Notes: generated by a model from the letters alone, not told the origin. Counted from the first letter of the stretch, positions 1 through 9,023 are shown. The stretch is DNA of 64,000 nucleotides from Psychroserpens algicola (GCF_014526325.1 NZ_JACNMJ010000002.1:310001-374000); one strand, 5' to 3'. Translations and numbers: made by a program.

Positions 1-328
1 TAAACCTGTAAACAGTAAAGTCATTATCTTTAATGGCTTCAATAAGCGTAGCCTCTTCAAGATTACCGTAACGATCTACATACCAGTTACAACTTTCTTT
101 TAACTGGTCATTAGTAAAAAACTTTCTGAAACGAGAAGTCGCATTTCGTGAGCTTAACTTTAGGGTATTAGTAGCATTACAATCAGTAAGGGCTTTAGCT
201 ACAAAATCTTTAACCAAAGTTTTAGAAGTTTCAGACATTGAAGACAATTCTATTTTCGGATACTGAGCACTACTATGTTGCCATAGTAACACCAAAACGA
301 TTACACTTACATAATTGACAATCTTCAT
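1..328 (-). CDS. Secreted protein of unknown function (C-terminus cut by window edge)
   Basis: The reading frame starts with ATG at 328 and stays open to the left window edge, giving 109 codons. The N-terminus [22 protein letters not shown] is a signal peptide with a likely cleavage after SAQ, so the product is exported to the periplasm or outer membrane. The mature part has a Cys in ALTDCNATN and another in KESCNWYV, possibly a disulfide. Its ATG overlaps the parE stop (ATGA), so it is translationally coupled to parE. In related flavobacteria a gene in this place separates parE from parC; that is recalled from synteny, not seen here. Function not recognised. Confidence 0.75.
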   Translation of the reverse strand, partial: MKIVNYVSVIVLVLLWQHSSAQYPKIELSSMSETSKTLVKDFVAKALTDCNATNTLKLSSRNATSRFRKFFTNDQLKESCNWYVDRYGNLEEATLIEAIKDNDFTVYRF

Positions 329-2190
329 GAATTAACGTCCTCCTCTATTATATCTAACTCCACTTTTAGGTTATCAATGATAAACTCTTGTCGTGATGGC
401 GTGTTTTTTCCCATGTAAAATGACAACAACTCTTCAATAGACATGTCTTTATCCAGCATTACGGGATCTAAACGAATATCGTCGCCAATAAAATGCACAA
501 ACTCATCAGGTGAGATTTCACCAAGTCCCTTAAATCGGGTAATCTCAGGCTTTGGTTTTAGCTTCTCTATAGCACTGCGTCGTTCTTCATCAGAATAACA
601 ATAAATCGTTTCCTTTTTATTACGAACCCTAAACAAAGGGGTTTGTAAAATATACAAATGCCCTTCTTTAATCACTTCAGGAAAGAATTGTAAAAAGAAG
701 GTAATCAACAGTAACCTGATGTGCATCCCATCAACATCGGCATCTGTAGCAATAACAATATTATTGTAACGCAAATCTTCTAAAGATTCTTCAATATTTA
801 ATGCCGCCTGCAACAGATTAAACTCTTCATTTTCATAAACTATCTTTTTACTCAACCCATAACTATTTAAAGGTTTCCCTTTTAAACTGAAAACGGCTTG
901 TGTGTTCACATCTCTGGATTTAGTTATACTACCAGAAGCCGAATCTCCCTCAGTAATAAATAATGTTGTTTCCAGGTTACGCGGATTTTTAGCATCGCCA
1001 AAATGCACACGACAATCTCTTAGCTTTTTATTGTGAAGGTTTGCCTTTTTAGCTCTGTCTTTAGCCAGTTTTCTTATTCCTGAAAGCTCCTTACGCTCGC
1101 GTTCTGCCTGAAGTATTTTGCGTTGTATCTTTTCTGCTGTATCTGGATTTTTATGCAAATAATTATCCAGATAGCGCTTCATAAAGTCATTGATATAAGT
1201 CCTAACTGTTGGTAAGTCTCCACCCATATCGGTAGAACCCAGTTTGGTTTTGGTCTGACTTTCAAAAACAGGTTCCATCACTTTAATAGAAATTGCAGAT
1301 ACAACCGATTTCCGAATATCAGAGGCTTCATAATTTTTTCCGTAGAACTCGCGAAGTGTTTTCACTAAGGCTTCACGAAAAGCCGATAAGTGCGTACCAC
1401 CTTGTGTTGTATTTTGTCCATTAACAAAACTATGATACTCTTCACTATACTGTGTTTTACTATGTGTTAAAGCAACTTCAATATCATCACCTTTAATATG
1501 TATGATATCATAAAGCCGATCGGTTTCATTGATGTTTTCAGATAACAAATCCTTTAAACCATGCTCACTATAATATTTTTCACCATTAAAAACAATTGTC
1601 AATCCAGGATTAAGATATACGTAGTTTTTGAGCATTTTTGCAACATACTCATTACGGTATTTATAGTTTTTAAAAATGGTCTCATCTGGAATAAAAGAGA
1701 CTTTAGTTCCTTTGCGACGAGAAGTATCCTCAAGCATATCTTGATTTGTCAAGTTACCTTGCTCAAATTCTGCAGAAGCCGATTTTCCATCTCTGGTTGA
1801 TTCTACTCGGAAATAGTTAGACAAGGCATTTACGGCTTTAGTACCAACACCATTTAATCCTACCGATTTTTTAAAAGCTCTGGAATCGTATTTTCCACCA
1901 GTATTCATTTTTGAAACCACATCGACAACCTTTCCTAAAGGAATACCGCGACCATAATCTCTAACAATAACTTTATTTCCATGAATAGAAATTTCGATGG
2001 TTTTTCCAGCTCCCATCACATACTCATCGATAGAATTATCTAAAACTTCCTTGAGTAGAATATAAATCCCATCGTCTGGTGAAGATCCATCACCTAATTT
2101 ACCAATATACATTCCTGGTCGCATTCGGATGTGTTCTTTCCAATCAAGCGAGCGTATGTTATCTTCGGTATATTTGGTTTCTTGAGACAT
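325..2190 (-). CDS. parE: DNA topoisomerase IV subunit B
   Basis: ATPase subunit of the type IIA topoisomerase that decatenates daughter chromosomes. The 621-residue protein has the GHKL ATPase motifs in order: [10 protein letters not shown] (about 48-57, with the Mg-binding Asn), DYGRGIP (78-84) and [12 protein letters not shown] (111-122). The TOPRIM domain follows with EGDSASG (about 416) and DADVDGMH (about 486), then RFKGLGE near the C-terminus. Length and the absence of a long TOPRIM insertion fit ParE better than GyrB, which is the only close alternative. The start ATG at 2190 gives the usual short N-terminus before RMRPGMYIG. The stop overlaps the start of the downstream secreted protein by 4 bases. 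Confidence 0.93.
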   Translation of the reverse strand: MSQETKYTEDNIRSLDWKEHIRMRPGMYIGKLGDGSSPDDGIYILLKEVLDNSIDEYVMGAGKTIEISIHGNKVIVRDYGRGIPLGKVVDVVSKMNTGGKYDSRAFKKSVGLNGVGTKAVNALSNYFRVESTRDGKSASAEFEQGNLTNQDMLEDTSRRKGTKVSFIPDETIFKNYKYRNEYVAKMLKNYVYLNPGLTIVFNGEKYYSEHGLKDLLSENINETDRLYDIIHIKGDDIEVALTHSKTQYSEEYHSFVNGQNTTQGGTHLSAFREALVKTLREFYGKNYEASDIRKSVVSAISIKVMEPVFESQTKTKLGSTDMGGDLPTVRTYINDFMKRYLDNYLHKNPDTAEKIQRKILQAERERKELSGIRKLAKDRAKKANLHNKKLRDCRVHFGDAKNPRNLETTLFITEGDSASGSITKSRDVNTQAVFSLKGKPLNSYGLSKKIVYENEEFNLLQAALNIEESLEDLRYNNIVIATDADVDGMHIRLLLITFFLQFFPEVIKEGHLYILQTPLFRVRNKKETIYCYSDEERRSAIEKLKPKPEITRFKGLGEISPDEFVHFIGDDIRLDPVMLDKDMSIEELLSFYMGKNTPSRQEFIIDNLKVELDIIEEDVNS

Positions 2191-2308
2191 ATATCAGTGA
2201 AAAAAATTAGAATAGAATGCAATATAACATAACGTTATAAAAAATAAAACAGGGACAGCACAAAGTAATTAACAATAAAGTTCCAATTATGTTGAGAACA
2301 TAGAAGAT

Positions 2309-2773
2309 CTATGAGATATGAGATAATTCTTCTGCTTTTTCCTTTAAAAATGCGTTTCTGGTTTCTAATAGATGTTTCATATAACGCTTTAAAAATAAGA
2401 TATTGGCTAACTTTCCGAAGATACCATAAGGTGATTGAAAGTAAAATTTATCTCTAATAAGCGTTCCTGAACCTTTGGAAATAAACCGATGTTCATGTTT
2501 AAAAGATTTGAACGTACCCGAAACCATTTCATCTGTAAAATAATTTGGACGATCAAACTCTGTGATTTTTGAAGTCAGTTGTTGCGTGATTCCAAAATGT
2601 TTGGCTTCCCAAGTTACCCATTCACCCAATTCAATTAAGCCTGCGGTTTTACCTGCGATTGCTTTTTCGTTTGAATGTTCTAAAGATGCCTGATGAAAGT
2701 CAATATTTCTCGCTAAATCAAAGCAACTGTAAATATCAGCCTCTACGAACGTTTCAATGTCTATAAGCGGCAT
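2309..2773 (-). CDS. SRPBCC-family protein
   Basis: A 154-residue soluble protein with the START/SRPBCC layout: an N-terminal strand and helix (IETFVEADIYSCFDLARNIDFH), a run of beta strands with W and F residues (GEWVTWEAKHFG, FKHEHRFISKGSGTLIRDKFYF), and a long C-terminal helix (FLKRYMKHLLETRNAFLKEKAEEL). Such proteins bind lipids or hydrophobic ligands in a deep cavity; the ligand here is unknown. Similar proteins are often labelled cell division inhibitor, which has no support in the sequence. Its ATG shares one base with the ychF stop (TAATG), so the two are co-translated. Confidence 0.7.
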   Translation of the reverse strand: MPLIDIETFVEADIYSCFDLARNIDFHQASLEHSNEKAIAGKTAGLIELGEWVTWEAKHFGITQQLTSKITEFDRPNYFTDEMVSGTFKSFKHEHRFISKGSGTLIRDKFYFQSPYGIFGKLANILFLKRYMKHLLETRNAFLKEKAEELSHIS

Positions 2774-3867
2774 TACACATTAAATAAGAAATGCATCACA
2801 TCACCATCTTTGACAATGTAATTCTTTCCTTCAACACGCATTTTACCAGCTTCTTTCACTTTGGCTTCACTTCCGTACTGTATATAGTCATCATACGCAA
2901 TGACTTCGGCTCTAATAAATCCTTTTTCAAAATCGGTATGAATAACACCTGCGGCTTGCGGACCAGTAGCACCAACGGTAACTGTCCATGCTCTTACCTC
3001 TTTAACACCAGCTGTAAAATAGGTTTGCTGATTTAACAACTTATAGGCCGATCGGATTAATTTAGCCGAACCTGGTTCGTCTAACCCAATATCCTGAAGA
3101 AACATTTGACGCTCTTCATAATCATCTAATTCGTTAATATCGGCTTCTGTACCAACTGCCAACACCAAAACTTCGGCATTTTCATCTTTTACAGCCTCAC
3201 GAACCTGTTCCACATAAGCATTACCTGTCACTGCACTTCCTTCATCCACATTACACACATACATTACAGGTTTTGCAGTAATTAATTGGGCAGGATTTAC
3301 AAACTCTTCTAGGTCTTCATCACTAAATTCGATAGCTCTTACCGATGTTCCAGCCTCTAATCCGGCTTTCAGTTTTAAGAGTACAGCTTCTTCTTTTTGC
3401 GCTTCTTTATTTCCTGTTTTAGCAGCTCGTTTTACTTTATCAAGTTTTTTCTCAACAGTTTCTAAATCTTTTAACTGCAGCTCCATATCGATAGTTTCCT
3501 TATCACGAATAGGATCAACACTACCATCAACATGCACAATATTTTCATTATCAAAACAACGCAACACATGAAGAATTGCATCAGTCTCACGAATGTTTCC
3601 TAAAAACTGATTCCCTAAACCTTCACCTTTACTTGCACCTTTAACCAATCCTGCTATATCTACTATTTCAACTGTAGCTGGAATAACACGTTCTGGATTT
3701 ACCAGAGACTCTAGCTTTTGAAGTCTAGGATCTGGTACATTGACCACACCAATATTTGGTTCTATAGTACAAAACGGAAAGTTTGCACTTTGCGCTTTAG
3801 CATTAGACAAACAGTTAAATAATGTTGATTTTCCTACGTTTGGTAATCCTACGATTCCTGCTTTCAT
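2773..3867 (-). CDS. ychF: Redox-regulated ATPase of the Obg family
   Basis: P-loop ATPase (OLA1/YchF) that binds ribosomes and is linked to stress responses. The G1 loop GLPNVGKS sits at residues 7-14, followed by [11 protein letters not shown] (switch I region) and [20 protein letters not shown] (G3). The usual NKxD guanine motif is replaced by CNVDEG, the change that gives YchF its ATP preference. The C-terminal TGS domain includes [23 protein letters not shown] place the start at the ATG at 3867 (364 aa, matching the family length of about 363); the frame is open another 21 codons upstream without homology. A -7 box (CAAATGTA on the plus strand, 3888-3895) lies just upstream of this start. 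Confidence 0.95.
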   Translation of the reverse strand: MKAGIVGLPNVGKSTLFNCLSNAKAQSANFPFCTIEPNIGVVNVPDPRLQKLESLVNPERVIPATVEIVDIAGLVKGASKGEGLGNQFLGNIRETDAILHVLRCFDNENIVHVDGSVDPIRDKETIDMELQLKDLETVEKKLDKVKRAAKTGNKEAQKEEAVLLKLKAGLEAGTSVRAIEFSDEDLEEFVNPAQLITAKPVMYVCNVDEGSAVTGNAYVEQVREAVKDENAEVLVLAVGTEADINELDDYEERQMFLQDIGLDEPGSAKLIRSAYKLLNQQTYFTAGVKEVRAWTVTVGATGPQAAGVIHTDFEKGFIRAEVIAYDDYIQYGSEAKVKEAGKMRVEGKNYIVKDGDVMHFLFNV

Positions 3868-3887
3868 AAGTTCTGATTTTGCGATTG

Positions 3888-3895
3888 CAAATGTA
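3888..3895 (-). promoter_or_regulatory. Bacteroidota -7 promoter box for ychF
   Basis: The minus strand reads TACATTTG, matching TAnnTTTG, about 21 bp upstream of the ychF ATG. No convincing -33 box was picked out. Confidence 0.45.
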
Positions 3896-3916
3896 ATTAA
3901 ATATCTTATTGTTTTA

Positions 3917-3946
3917 ACAAAAAATCCCAAGCAAAAGCTCAGGATT
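3917..3946 (-). terminator. Rho-independent terminator after the ferredoxin gene
   Basis: On the minus strand AATCCTGAGC, loop TTTT, GCTTGGGATT forms a 10-bp stem with two G-U pairs, followed by a T-run. It lies about 30 bp past the ferredoxin stop and just upstream of the ychF promoter, so it insulates the two. Confidence 0.8.
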
Positions 3947-3975
3947 TTATATATGTTGAGATGAGGATTAAAAAT

Positions 3976-4329
3976 TTAATCGTCTGGATGCATAAAACGT
4001 TGTTTCCCAAGAAGTACTTCTTCTGTTTCCACATGATCATCATCAGGAACACAGCAGTCTACAGGACAAACAGCAGCACATTGAGGTTCTTCATGAAAAC
4101 CTTTACATTCAGTACATTTGTCTGGTACAATATAATAAATCTCGTCACTTATCGGTTCTTGAGCTTCATCAGCATCTACAGCATTTCCGTTTGGCAACAC
4201 TACACTACCTTCTAAACTTGTACCATCTTTATATCTCCAATCATCAGCACCTTCGTATATCGCTGTGTTTGGGCATTCTGGTTCGCATGCGCCACAGTTA
4301 ATACATTCGTCTGTTATTATAATTGCCAT
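3976..4329 (-). CDS. 2[4Fe-4S] dicluster ferredoxin
   Basis: Small acidic electron carrier of 117 residues. The first cluster motif is C9-x2-C12-x2-C15-x3-C19-P; the second is C72-x2-C75-x8-C84-x3-C88-P with further cysteines at 92 and 93. The 8-residue spacing in the second motif is the Allochromatium-type ferredoxin signature. About 40 residues (25-68) separate the two motifs. The frame is open 25 codons further upstream, but the start at 4329 (MAIIITDEC) is the standard family N-terminus. Divergent from the acyl-CoA reductase gene across 76 bp; a partner reductase is not identified in the window. Confidence 0.92.
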   Translation of the reverse strand: MAIIITDECINCGACEPECPNTAIYEGADDWRYKDGTSLEGSVVLPNGNAVDADEAQEPISDEIYYIVPDKCTECKGFHEEPQCAAVCPVDCCVPDDDHVETEEVLLGKQRFMHPDD

Positions 4330-4353
4330 AGTAATTTTTATTTCTAGTTTGTG

Positions 4354-4361
4354 TAAATTTG
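4354..4361 (+). promoter_or_regulatory. -7 promoter box for the acyl-CoA reductase gene
   Basis: TAAATTTG matches the Bacteroidota -7 consensus exactly and lies 44 bp before the ATG at 4406. It sits to the left of the oppositely facing ferredoxin box at 4368-4375. Confidence 0.55.
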
Positions 4362-4367
4362 CAGTTG

Positions 4368-4375
4368 CAAAAATA
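4368..4375 (-). promoter_or_regulatory. -7 promoter box for the ferredoxin gene
   Basis: The minus strand reads TATTTTTG, matching TAnnTTTG, 38 bp upstream of the ferredoxin ATG at 4329. Confidence 0.55.
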
Positions 4376-4405
4376 AAGCCAAAACATCGTATAACCAAAC
4401 ACAAT

Positions 4406-5467
4406 ATGGATTTACAACAAAGAATTAACGCATTTGTTAAATTAGGTGAGTTTTTAAGTCAATTCACTAATGAAGGCATTCAAAAGAAGGATGATATTCC
4501 ACATAATGAATTATTCTTTGACGGTTTTTCCCATCAATTACAATTAGCTCAGGAAGCTAATGGCTGGTTTACAAAAGAAAATGTATGTTTTGCATTACAA
4601 GGATGGTCTAACCAACTGAAAGAAAACACTATTAACAAATGGCTTTCAAAGTATCAATTTAACAATGAAAATCTTAAAACAATTGCCATAATAATGGCGG
4701 GAAACATCCCTTTAGTAGGTTTTCATGATTTTTTATCTGTACTGATTTCAGGTCAGAAGGTTCTAGTAAAACAATCGTCAAACGACAAACACCTCCTTCC
4801 GTTTTTAGCCAAATATATTGAATACGTAGAACCCGAATTTAAAGGACGTATTTCATTTACAGATAAAAAACTTACGGATTTCGATGCTATTATTGCTACT
4901 GGTAGTGACAATACTGCACGATATTTTGAATACTATTTTAAAGACACCCCTTCTATTATTAGAAAAAATCGAAATTCGGTTGCCATACTTACAGGAAACG
5001 AAACTACAGATGAATTGAAAGCACTTTCCGAAGACATCTTTAGATATTACGGTTTAGGTTGCAGAAATGTCTCTAAATTGTTTGTTCCTAAAGCGTATGA
5101 TTTTCAGCAGTTTTTTGAAGCAATGTACCATTGGAACCCTATTATTCACCAAAATAAATACGCAAATAACTATGACTACAATAAAGCAGTGTATTTAATG
5201 AGTGAATTTGAAATGTTAGAAAATGGCTTTTTAATGATTAAAGAAGATGACAACTTTTCATCTCCCATAGCTACAGTGTTTTATGAATATTATACTTCAA
5301 CAGAAACCTTATTAGAAACACTCGATGATAAAAAAGACAAAATTCAATGTGTGGTTTCTAACGGAATTTTAGATGAGGAAATTAAATTTGGCCACACACA
5401 ATTACCAAATTTATGGGATTATGCGGATAACGTTGATACTATTACGTTTTCGTTGAAAATCTGTTAA
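4406..5467 (+). CDS. Acyl-CoA reductase, LuxC family
   Basis: Predicted NADPH-dependent reductase of an acyl thioester to an aldehyde, in the aldehyde-dehydrogenase superfamily. The 353-residue product has an N-terminal helical part, a nucleotide-binding stretch ([19 protein letters not shown]), [15 protein letters not shown], and the region YYGLGCRN, where Cys219 takes the place of the LuxC catalytic cysteine. The upstream frame to 4265 lies on the ferredoxin gene and is not used; the start at 4406 follows a -7 box at 4354. No luxD or luxE-like partner is nearby, so the in vivo acyl donor is unknown and bioluminescence is not implied. Neighbours are ferredoxin (divergent) and serC (130 bp downstream). 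Confidence 0.8.
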   Translation: MDLQQRINAFVKLGEFLSQFTNEGIQKKDDIPHNELFFDGFSHQLQLAQEANGWFTKENVCFALQGWSNQLKENTINKWLSKYQFNNENLKTIAIIMAGNIPLVGFHDFLSVLISGQKVLVKQSSNDKHLLPFLAKYIEYVEPEFKGRISFTDKKLTDFDAIIATGSDNTARYFEYYFKDTPSIIRKNRNSVAILTGNETTDELKALSEDIFRYYGLGCRNVSKLFVPKAYDFQQFFEAMYHWNPIIHQNKYANNYDYNKAVYLMSEFEMLENGFLMIKEDDNFSSPIATVFYEYYTSTETLLETLDDKKDKIQCVVSNGILDEEIKFGHTQLPNLWDYADNVDTITFSLKIC

Positions 5468-5508
5468 TAATTTATCAAATTCATAACACATTTTTTTACA
5501 GAATTTAC

Positions 5509-5567
5509 CACCTTTGTGGAGATTGAAATCTCAACTAGTTTTCGTAAACTCTCAAGCCAAATTTGAG
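5509..5567 (+). promoter_or_regulatory. serC promoter region and short hairpin leader
   Basis: A near-consensus -7 box CACCTTTG at 5509-5516 is followed by two small inverted repeats: gagat/atctc (5519-5523 and 5528-5532, loop tgaa) and ctcaa/ttgag (5551-5555 and 5563-5567). The serC ATG is at 5598, leaving a leader of about 75 bases. The stems are only 5 bp, so a regulatory role is a guess. Confidence 0.25.
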
Positions 5568-5597
5568 ATAAGAAGAACTATATAAATAATCGAACAG

Positions 5598-6659
5598 ATG
5601 AAAAGACATAATTTTAGTGCAGGACCTTGTGTTTTGCCAGGAAGCGTTCTTCAAAAAGCTTCTGAAGCCGTGATTAATTTTGACAACGGATTATCACTAT
5701 TAGAAATCTCCCACAGAAGCAAACCTTTTGTAGATATCATGGAAAACGCCAGAGCCCTTGCACTTGAACTTCTTGGTTTAGAAGGCAAAGGCTATAAAGC
5801 ACTATTCCTTCAAGGAGGTGCAAGCACACAGTTTTTAATGGTAGCACTTAATATGCTTGAAAAGCGTGCTGGTTACTTAAACACAGGAACCTGGAGTGAT
5901 AAGGCTATTAAAGAAGCAAGAATCTATGATGACATATACGAAGTAGCGTCTTCAAAAGATGCTAATTATAATTACATCCCTAAAGGATATGATATTCCTA
6001 GTGACTACGATTATTTTCACTGCACATCAAATAACACCATTTTTGGTACACAGATGAAAGAATTTCCTAACGCTCCAATTCCAATGGTTTGCGATATGAG
6101 TAGCGATATTTTTTCTCGTCAACTGGATTTTTCAAAATTTGATATTATTTATGCAGGTGCTCAAAAAAATATGGGACCAGCAGGTACGACGCTTGTAGTC
6201 ATTAAAGAAGATGTCTTAGGGAAAGTGTCTCGCAAAATTCCATCAATGATGGATTACAAAGTGCATATCAGTAAAAGCAGCATGTTCAACACGCCACCTG
6301 TATTTGCTGTTTACACCTCTATGTTAACGTTAGAATGGCTAAAAGGTTTAGGAGGTATTTCTGCTATAGAAAAAGAAAACGAAAAGAAAGCGCAATTGAT
6401 TTATTCTGAAATAGATTTAAATCCGTTGTTTAAAGGATTTGCTACTAAAGCCGATCGTTCTACAATGAATGCAACTTTTACACTTGCAAACGAAGATTTA
6501 AAAGAAACCTTTGAAACGATGGTAAAAGAAGCCGGTATTAATGGTTTAAATGGTCATAGAAGTGTTGGTGGTTACAGAGCATCAATGTATAACGCTTTAA
6601 CACTAGAAAGTGTTGGTGTTTTAGTAGACGTTATGAGTGAATTAGAAAGAAAAGCATAA
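5598..6659 (+). CDS. serC: Phosphoserine aminotransferase
   Basis: PLP enzyme that converts 3-phosphohydroxypyruvate and glutamate to O-phosphoserine, the second step of serine synthesis. The 353-residue protein begins with the family hallmark NFSAGP, has LFLQGGASTQF near residue 75, and the PLP lysine K190 in AGAQKNMGPAG. The C-terminal HRSVGGYRASMYNA holds substrate-phosphate-binding residues. serA follows after 11 bp, so the two form an operon. O-phosphoserine is also the substrate of some cysteate synthases, which may link this operon to the cysteine-synthase-like gene at 49.6-50.7 kb. Confidence 0.96.
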   Translation: MKRHNFSAGPCVLPGSVLQKASEAVINFDNGLSLLEISHRSKPFVDIMENARALALELLGLEGKGYKALFLQGGASTQFLMVALNMLEKRAGYLNTGTWSDKAIKEARIYDDIYEVASSKDANYNYIPKGYDIPSDYDYFHCTSNNTIFGTQMKEFPNAPIPMVCDMSSDIFSRQLDFSKFDIIYAGAQKNMGPAGTTLVVIKEDVLGKVSRKIPSMMDYKVHISKSSMFNTPPVFAVYTSMLTLEWLKGLGGISAIEKENEKKAQLIYSEIDLNPLFKGFATKADRSTMNATFTLANEDLKETFETMVKEAGINGLNGHRSVGGYRASMYNALTLESVGVLVDVMSELERKA

Positions 6660-6670
6660 ATATAAATTAC

Positions 6671-7621
6671 ATGAAAGTATTAGCAAATGACGGTGTATCT
6701 CAAAGCGGAATAGATGCATTAGAAAAAGCAGGTTTTGAAGTTTTAACCACAACAGTAGCTCAAGAGCAATTAGAAAACTACATCAACGAGAATGAAATTT
6801 CTGTGTTATTAGTTAGAAGTGCTACAACAGTTAGAAAAGATATAATTGACAACTGTCCTAGTTTAAAAATTATCGGACGTGGTGGTGTTGGTATGGATAA
6901 TATCGATGTAGACTACGCACGTAGTAAAGGGCTACACGTTATTAATACTCCGGCCGCTTCATCACATTCGGTTGCCGAGTTGGTATTTGGGCATTTTTAT
7001 GGTCTGGCTCGTTTTTTACATAACTCTAACCGAGATATGCCTTTAGAAGGTGATGCTAACTTCAAAGGTTTGAAAAAGGCTTATGCAAAAGGAACAGAAT
7101 TAAAAGGAAAAACTTTAGGTGTTTTAGGTTTTGGTCGTATTGGTCAAGCTACAGCCAAAGTTGCTATTGGAGCAGGTATGAAAGTTGTTGCCTTTGATCC
7201 TTTTTTAGAAAAAGCCGACTTAGAGTTGAGTTTCTTTGATGGACAAAAAGTTAATTTTGAAATCAAAACAATTTCTAAAGAAGAGGTCTTAAAACAAGCT
7301 GATTTTTTAACTCTTCATGTTCCGGCGCAAAAAGATTATGTAATTGATGAAGCTGAATTCAAACAAATGAAAGACGGTGTTATCATTGCTAATGCAGCAC
7401 GTGGTGGTGTAGTAAATGAAGTAGCACTTGTTAAAGCTATTGAAAGCGGTAAAGTTTCTAGAGCGGCATTAGATGTGTTTGAAAAAGAACCTAAACCTGA
7501 AATTCAATTATTAATGAATTCTGCATTATCTTTAACTCCTCATACTGGAGCTGCAACAAATGAAGCTCAAGATAGAATTGGTACTGAATTAGCTGAACAA
7601 ATTATTAGCATATTAAAATAA
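6671..7621 (+). CDS. serA: D-3-phosphoglycerate dehydrogenase (short, no ACT domain)
   Basis: NAD-dependent 2-hydroxyacid dehydrogenase, first step of serine synthesis. In 316 residues it shows GRGGVGMDNIDV near 75, the Rossmann motif GVLGFGRIG at 150-158, catalytic R244 in NAARGGVVNE, the ELDVFxxEP-type segment DVFEKEPKP, and H291 in LTPHTGAAT. It ends right after the substrate domain, lacking the C-terminal ACT domain, so it should not be inhibited by serine through that domain. Its position 11 bp after serC supports PGDH over other members of this dehydrogenase family. Confidence 0.9.
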   Translation: MKVLANDGVSQSGIDALEKAGFEVLTTTVAQEQLENYINENEISVLLVRSATTVRKDIIDNCPSLKIIGRGGVGMDNIDVDYARSKGLHVINTPAASSHSVAELVFGHFYGLARFLHNSNRDMPLEGDANFKGLKKAYAKGTELKGKTLGVLGFGRIGQATAKVAIGAGMKVVAFDPFLEKADLELSFFDGQKVNFEIKTISKEEVLKQADFLTLHVPAQKDYVIDEAEFKQMKDGVIIANAARGGVVNEVALVKAIESGKVSRAALDVFEKEPKPEIQLLMNSALSLTPHTGAATNEAQDRIGTELAEQIISILK

Positions 7622-7657
7622 TTTATCACTTAACATGTGACCTTATATAAAAAAATG

Positions 7658-7685
7658 AGTCCTAATTATGTTAGGACTTTTTTTT
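7658..7685 (+). terminator. Terminator of the serC-serA operon
   Basis: agtcctaa (7658-7665) pairs with ttaggact (7671-7678) around a 5-base loop and runs into eight T residues. Confidence 0.9.
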
Positions 7686-7729
7686 GTACATTGAAAGTCC
7701 AATTATATTAACCTTATTTAAATTAAATT

Positions 7730-8368
7730 ATGTCAGGAATTTTAGACTTATTAAACAGTGACCTTGGTAAAACAATTATTAGTGGAGTCTCTGGATCTAC
7801 AGGAACAGATCAAAACAAAACCAGTAGTGTTTTAACAATGGCTTTACCAGTATTAATGAAAGCAATGGAACGAAATGCTTCAACACCTCAAGGTGCAGAA
7901 GGATTAATGGGAGCCCTTAGCAGTAAACACGACGGAAGCATCTTAGACAATTTAGGTGGTTTATTTGGCGGAGGCGTTGATGAAGAGGTGAAACAAGATG
8001 GTAGTAAAATTCTTGGACATGTATTAGGTAGCAAGCAACAAGGCGTTGAAAAAATTCTTGGAGAAAAATCTGGATTAGATGCAGGTTCTGTTGGAAACAT
8101 TCTTAAAGTGGCTGCTCCTATACTTATGGGTGTTTTAGGAAAGCAAGCCAGACAAAACAATGTGAGTTCTTCTAATGATTTAGGTGGCTTACTTGGTGGT
8201 TTACTTGGTGGTAGCGAAGCAAAACAAGAGCAAAGTTTCTTAGAAAAAATATTAGATGCAGATGGTGACGGAAGTGTTATTGATGATGTTGCTGGTATGG
8301 TATTAGGAAATGCTAATAAAAAAGGTGGACTTGGTGGTTTACTAGGTGGTCTTTTTGGCGGGAAATAA
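7730..8368 (+). CDS. DUF937 family protein with glycine-rich repeats
   Basis: A 212-residue protein without signal peptide. The N-terminal part (1-140) has the repeated helix pattern of DUF937 (MSGILDLLNSDLGK, VLTMALPVLMKAMERNA, KVAAPILMGVLGKQAR). The second half alternates GGLLGG/GGLFGG runs with DADGDGSVIDD near residue 183, which reads like an EF-hand calcium loop (D-x-D-x-D-G-S). The same short Gly/Leu/Phe runs close the protein (GGLLGGLFGGK). Function is unknown for the family; self-assembly through the Gly-rich runs is a guess. Monocistronic: it has hairpin terminators before and after it. Confidence 0.75.
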   Translation: MSGILDLLNSDLGKTIISGVSGSTGTDQNKTSSVLTMALPVLMKAMERNASTPQGAEGLMGALSSKHDGSILDNLGGLFGGGVDEEVKQDGSKILGHVLGSKQQGVEKILGEKSGLDAGSVGNILKVAAPILMGVLGKQARQNNVSSSNDLGGLLGGLLGGSEAKQEQSFLEKILDADGDGSVIDDVAGMVLGNANKKGGLGGLLGGLFGGK

Positions 8369-8390
8369 ATAATTCCTTAAAATAAAACAA

Positions 8391-8417
8391 AAGCCAAACA
8401 GATAAGTTTGGCTTTTT
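8391..8417 (+). terminator. Terminator after the DUF937 gene
   Basis: aagccaaac (8391-8399) pairs with gtttggctt (8406-8414) around agataa, followed by a T-run. Confidence 0.9.
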
Positions 8418-8433
8418 TTATACACCAAAATGA

Positions 8434-8464
8434 CGTTTACTCAATGAAAAACAGCGTTTACTCA
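8434..8464 (+). promoter_or_regulatory. Tandem 10-bp direct repeat, candidate activator site
   Basis: CGTTTACTCA occurs at 8434-8443 and again at 8455-8464, exactly 21 bp apart, two helical turns on the same DNA face. It lies 80-110 bp upstream of a TAACTTTA -7-like box (8544-8551) and the lipoprotein ATG at 8565. The arrangement resembles LytTR-type response-regulator sites; the regulator is not identified. Confidence 0.45.
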
Positions 8465-8564
8465 TTATAGGTTTTTGCTATTACTAGTGATCTCTATTTT
8501 TGAGATATATTAAAACATAAAACTGAACCTAAAATGATTTTCGTAACTTTAAAATAAAAACGCC

Positions 8565-8996
8565 ATGAAACATTCTTTATATATAATAGTCCTCTCTTTT
8601 TTTCTTAGCGGTTGTGGCGCATCACAATCTGCTGTAAGCGATAATAGTCAATCTTCTGTTCCTGAAGAAGACATCGTTAGAATTGCAAATGATGATATCG
8701 AATATGAAATTATAATTATAGAACCTGGATTTAATTCGTGGTTAATCTCTATGGCAAGGCCAGAAGGTTACTACTCGCAATCCTATATGGAATCTAGAAA
8801 TCAAATCTACGTTCAAGCTTGGAACTCTAGAGTATTACAAGTTAATAGGTTTGATCCCAACTTATACGGAATGCAAATCGATTACAACCCAAATATAGAT
8901 TATGGCTATGAAGTAAATTACAAATTATATAACTATTTCATTTACTTTCAATTAACCTATAATCAAAAACTTTCTACGTTTATTCCTAGAATTTAA
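8565..8996 (+). CDS. DUF6146-like lipoprotein
   Basis: A 143-residue lipoprotein: signal peptide MKHSLYIIVLSFFLSGC with the lipobox LSGC, so it is lipid-anchored at residue 17. The mature part starts with a Ser/Gln-rich linker and then a conserved block with FNSWLISMARPEGYYSQSYMESRNQIYVQAWNSR split by short loops, then several Tyr-rich segments (YNPNIDYGYEVNYKLYNYF). I recall this block from a flavobacterial family labelled DUF6146, function unknown. It is preceded by the direct repeat at 8434-8464, unusual among these genes. It stands 27 bp before the DUF6787 gene, which has its own -7 box. Confidence 0.65.
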   Translation: MKHSLYIIVLSFFLSGCGASQSAVSDNSQSSVPEEDIVRIANDDIEYEIIIIEPGFNSWLISMARPEGYYSQSYMESRNQIYVQAWNSRVLQVNRFDPNLYGMQIDYNPNIDYGYEVNYKLYNYFIYFQLTYNQKLSTFIPRI

Positions 8997-8998
8997 AT

Positions 8999-9006
8999 TA
9001 TCTTTG
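8999..9006 (+). promoter_or_regulatory. -7 promoter box upstream of the DUF6787 gene
   Basis: TATCTTTG matches TAnnTTTG and overlaps the end of the gap after the lipoprotein stop; the next ATG is at 9024. Confidence 0.5.
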
Positions 9007-9023
9007 CACAGCAAAATTATGCT

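Noticed and set aside
3868-3930. Longer N-terminus for ychF from 3930
   Set aside because: The extra 21 residues have no family counterpart and the likely -7 box for the gene lies inside this stretch.
7888-8160. A 90-codon Pro/Ser-rich frame antisense to the DUF937 gene
   Set aside because: Shadow of the Gly/Leu-rich coding strand, with no promoter and no plausible protein pattern.
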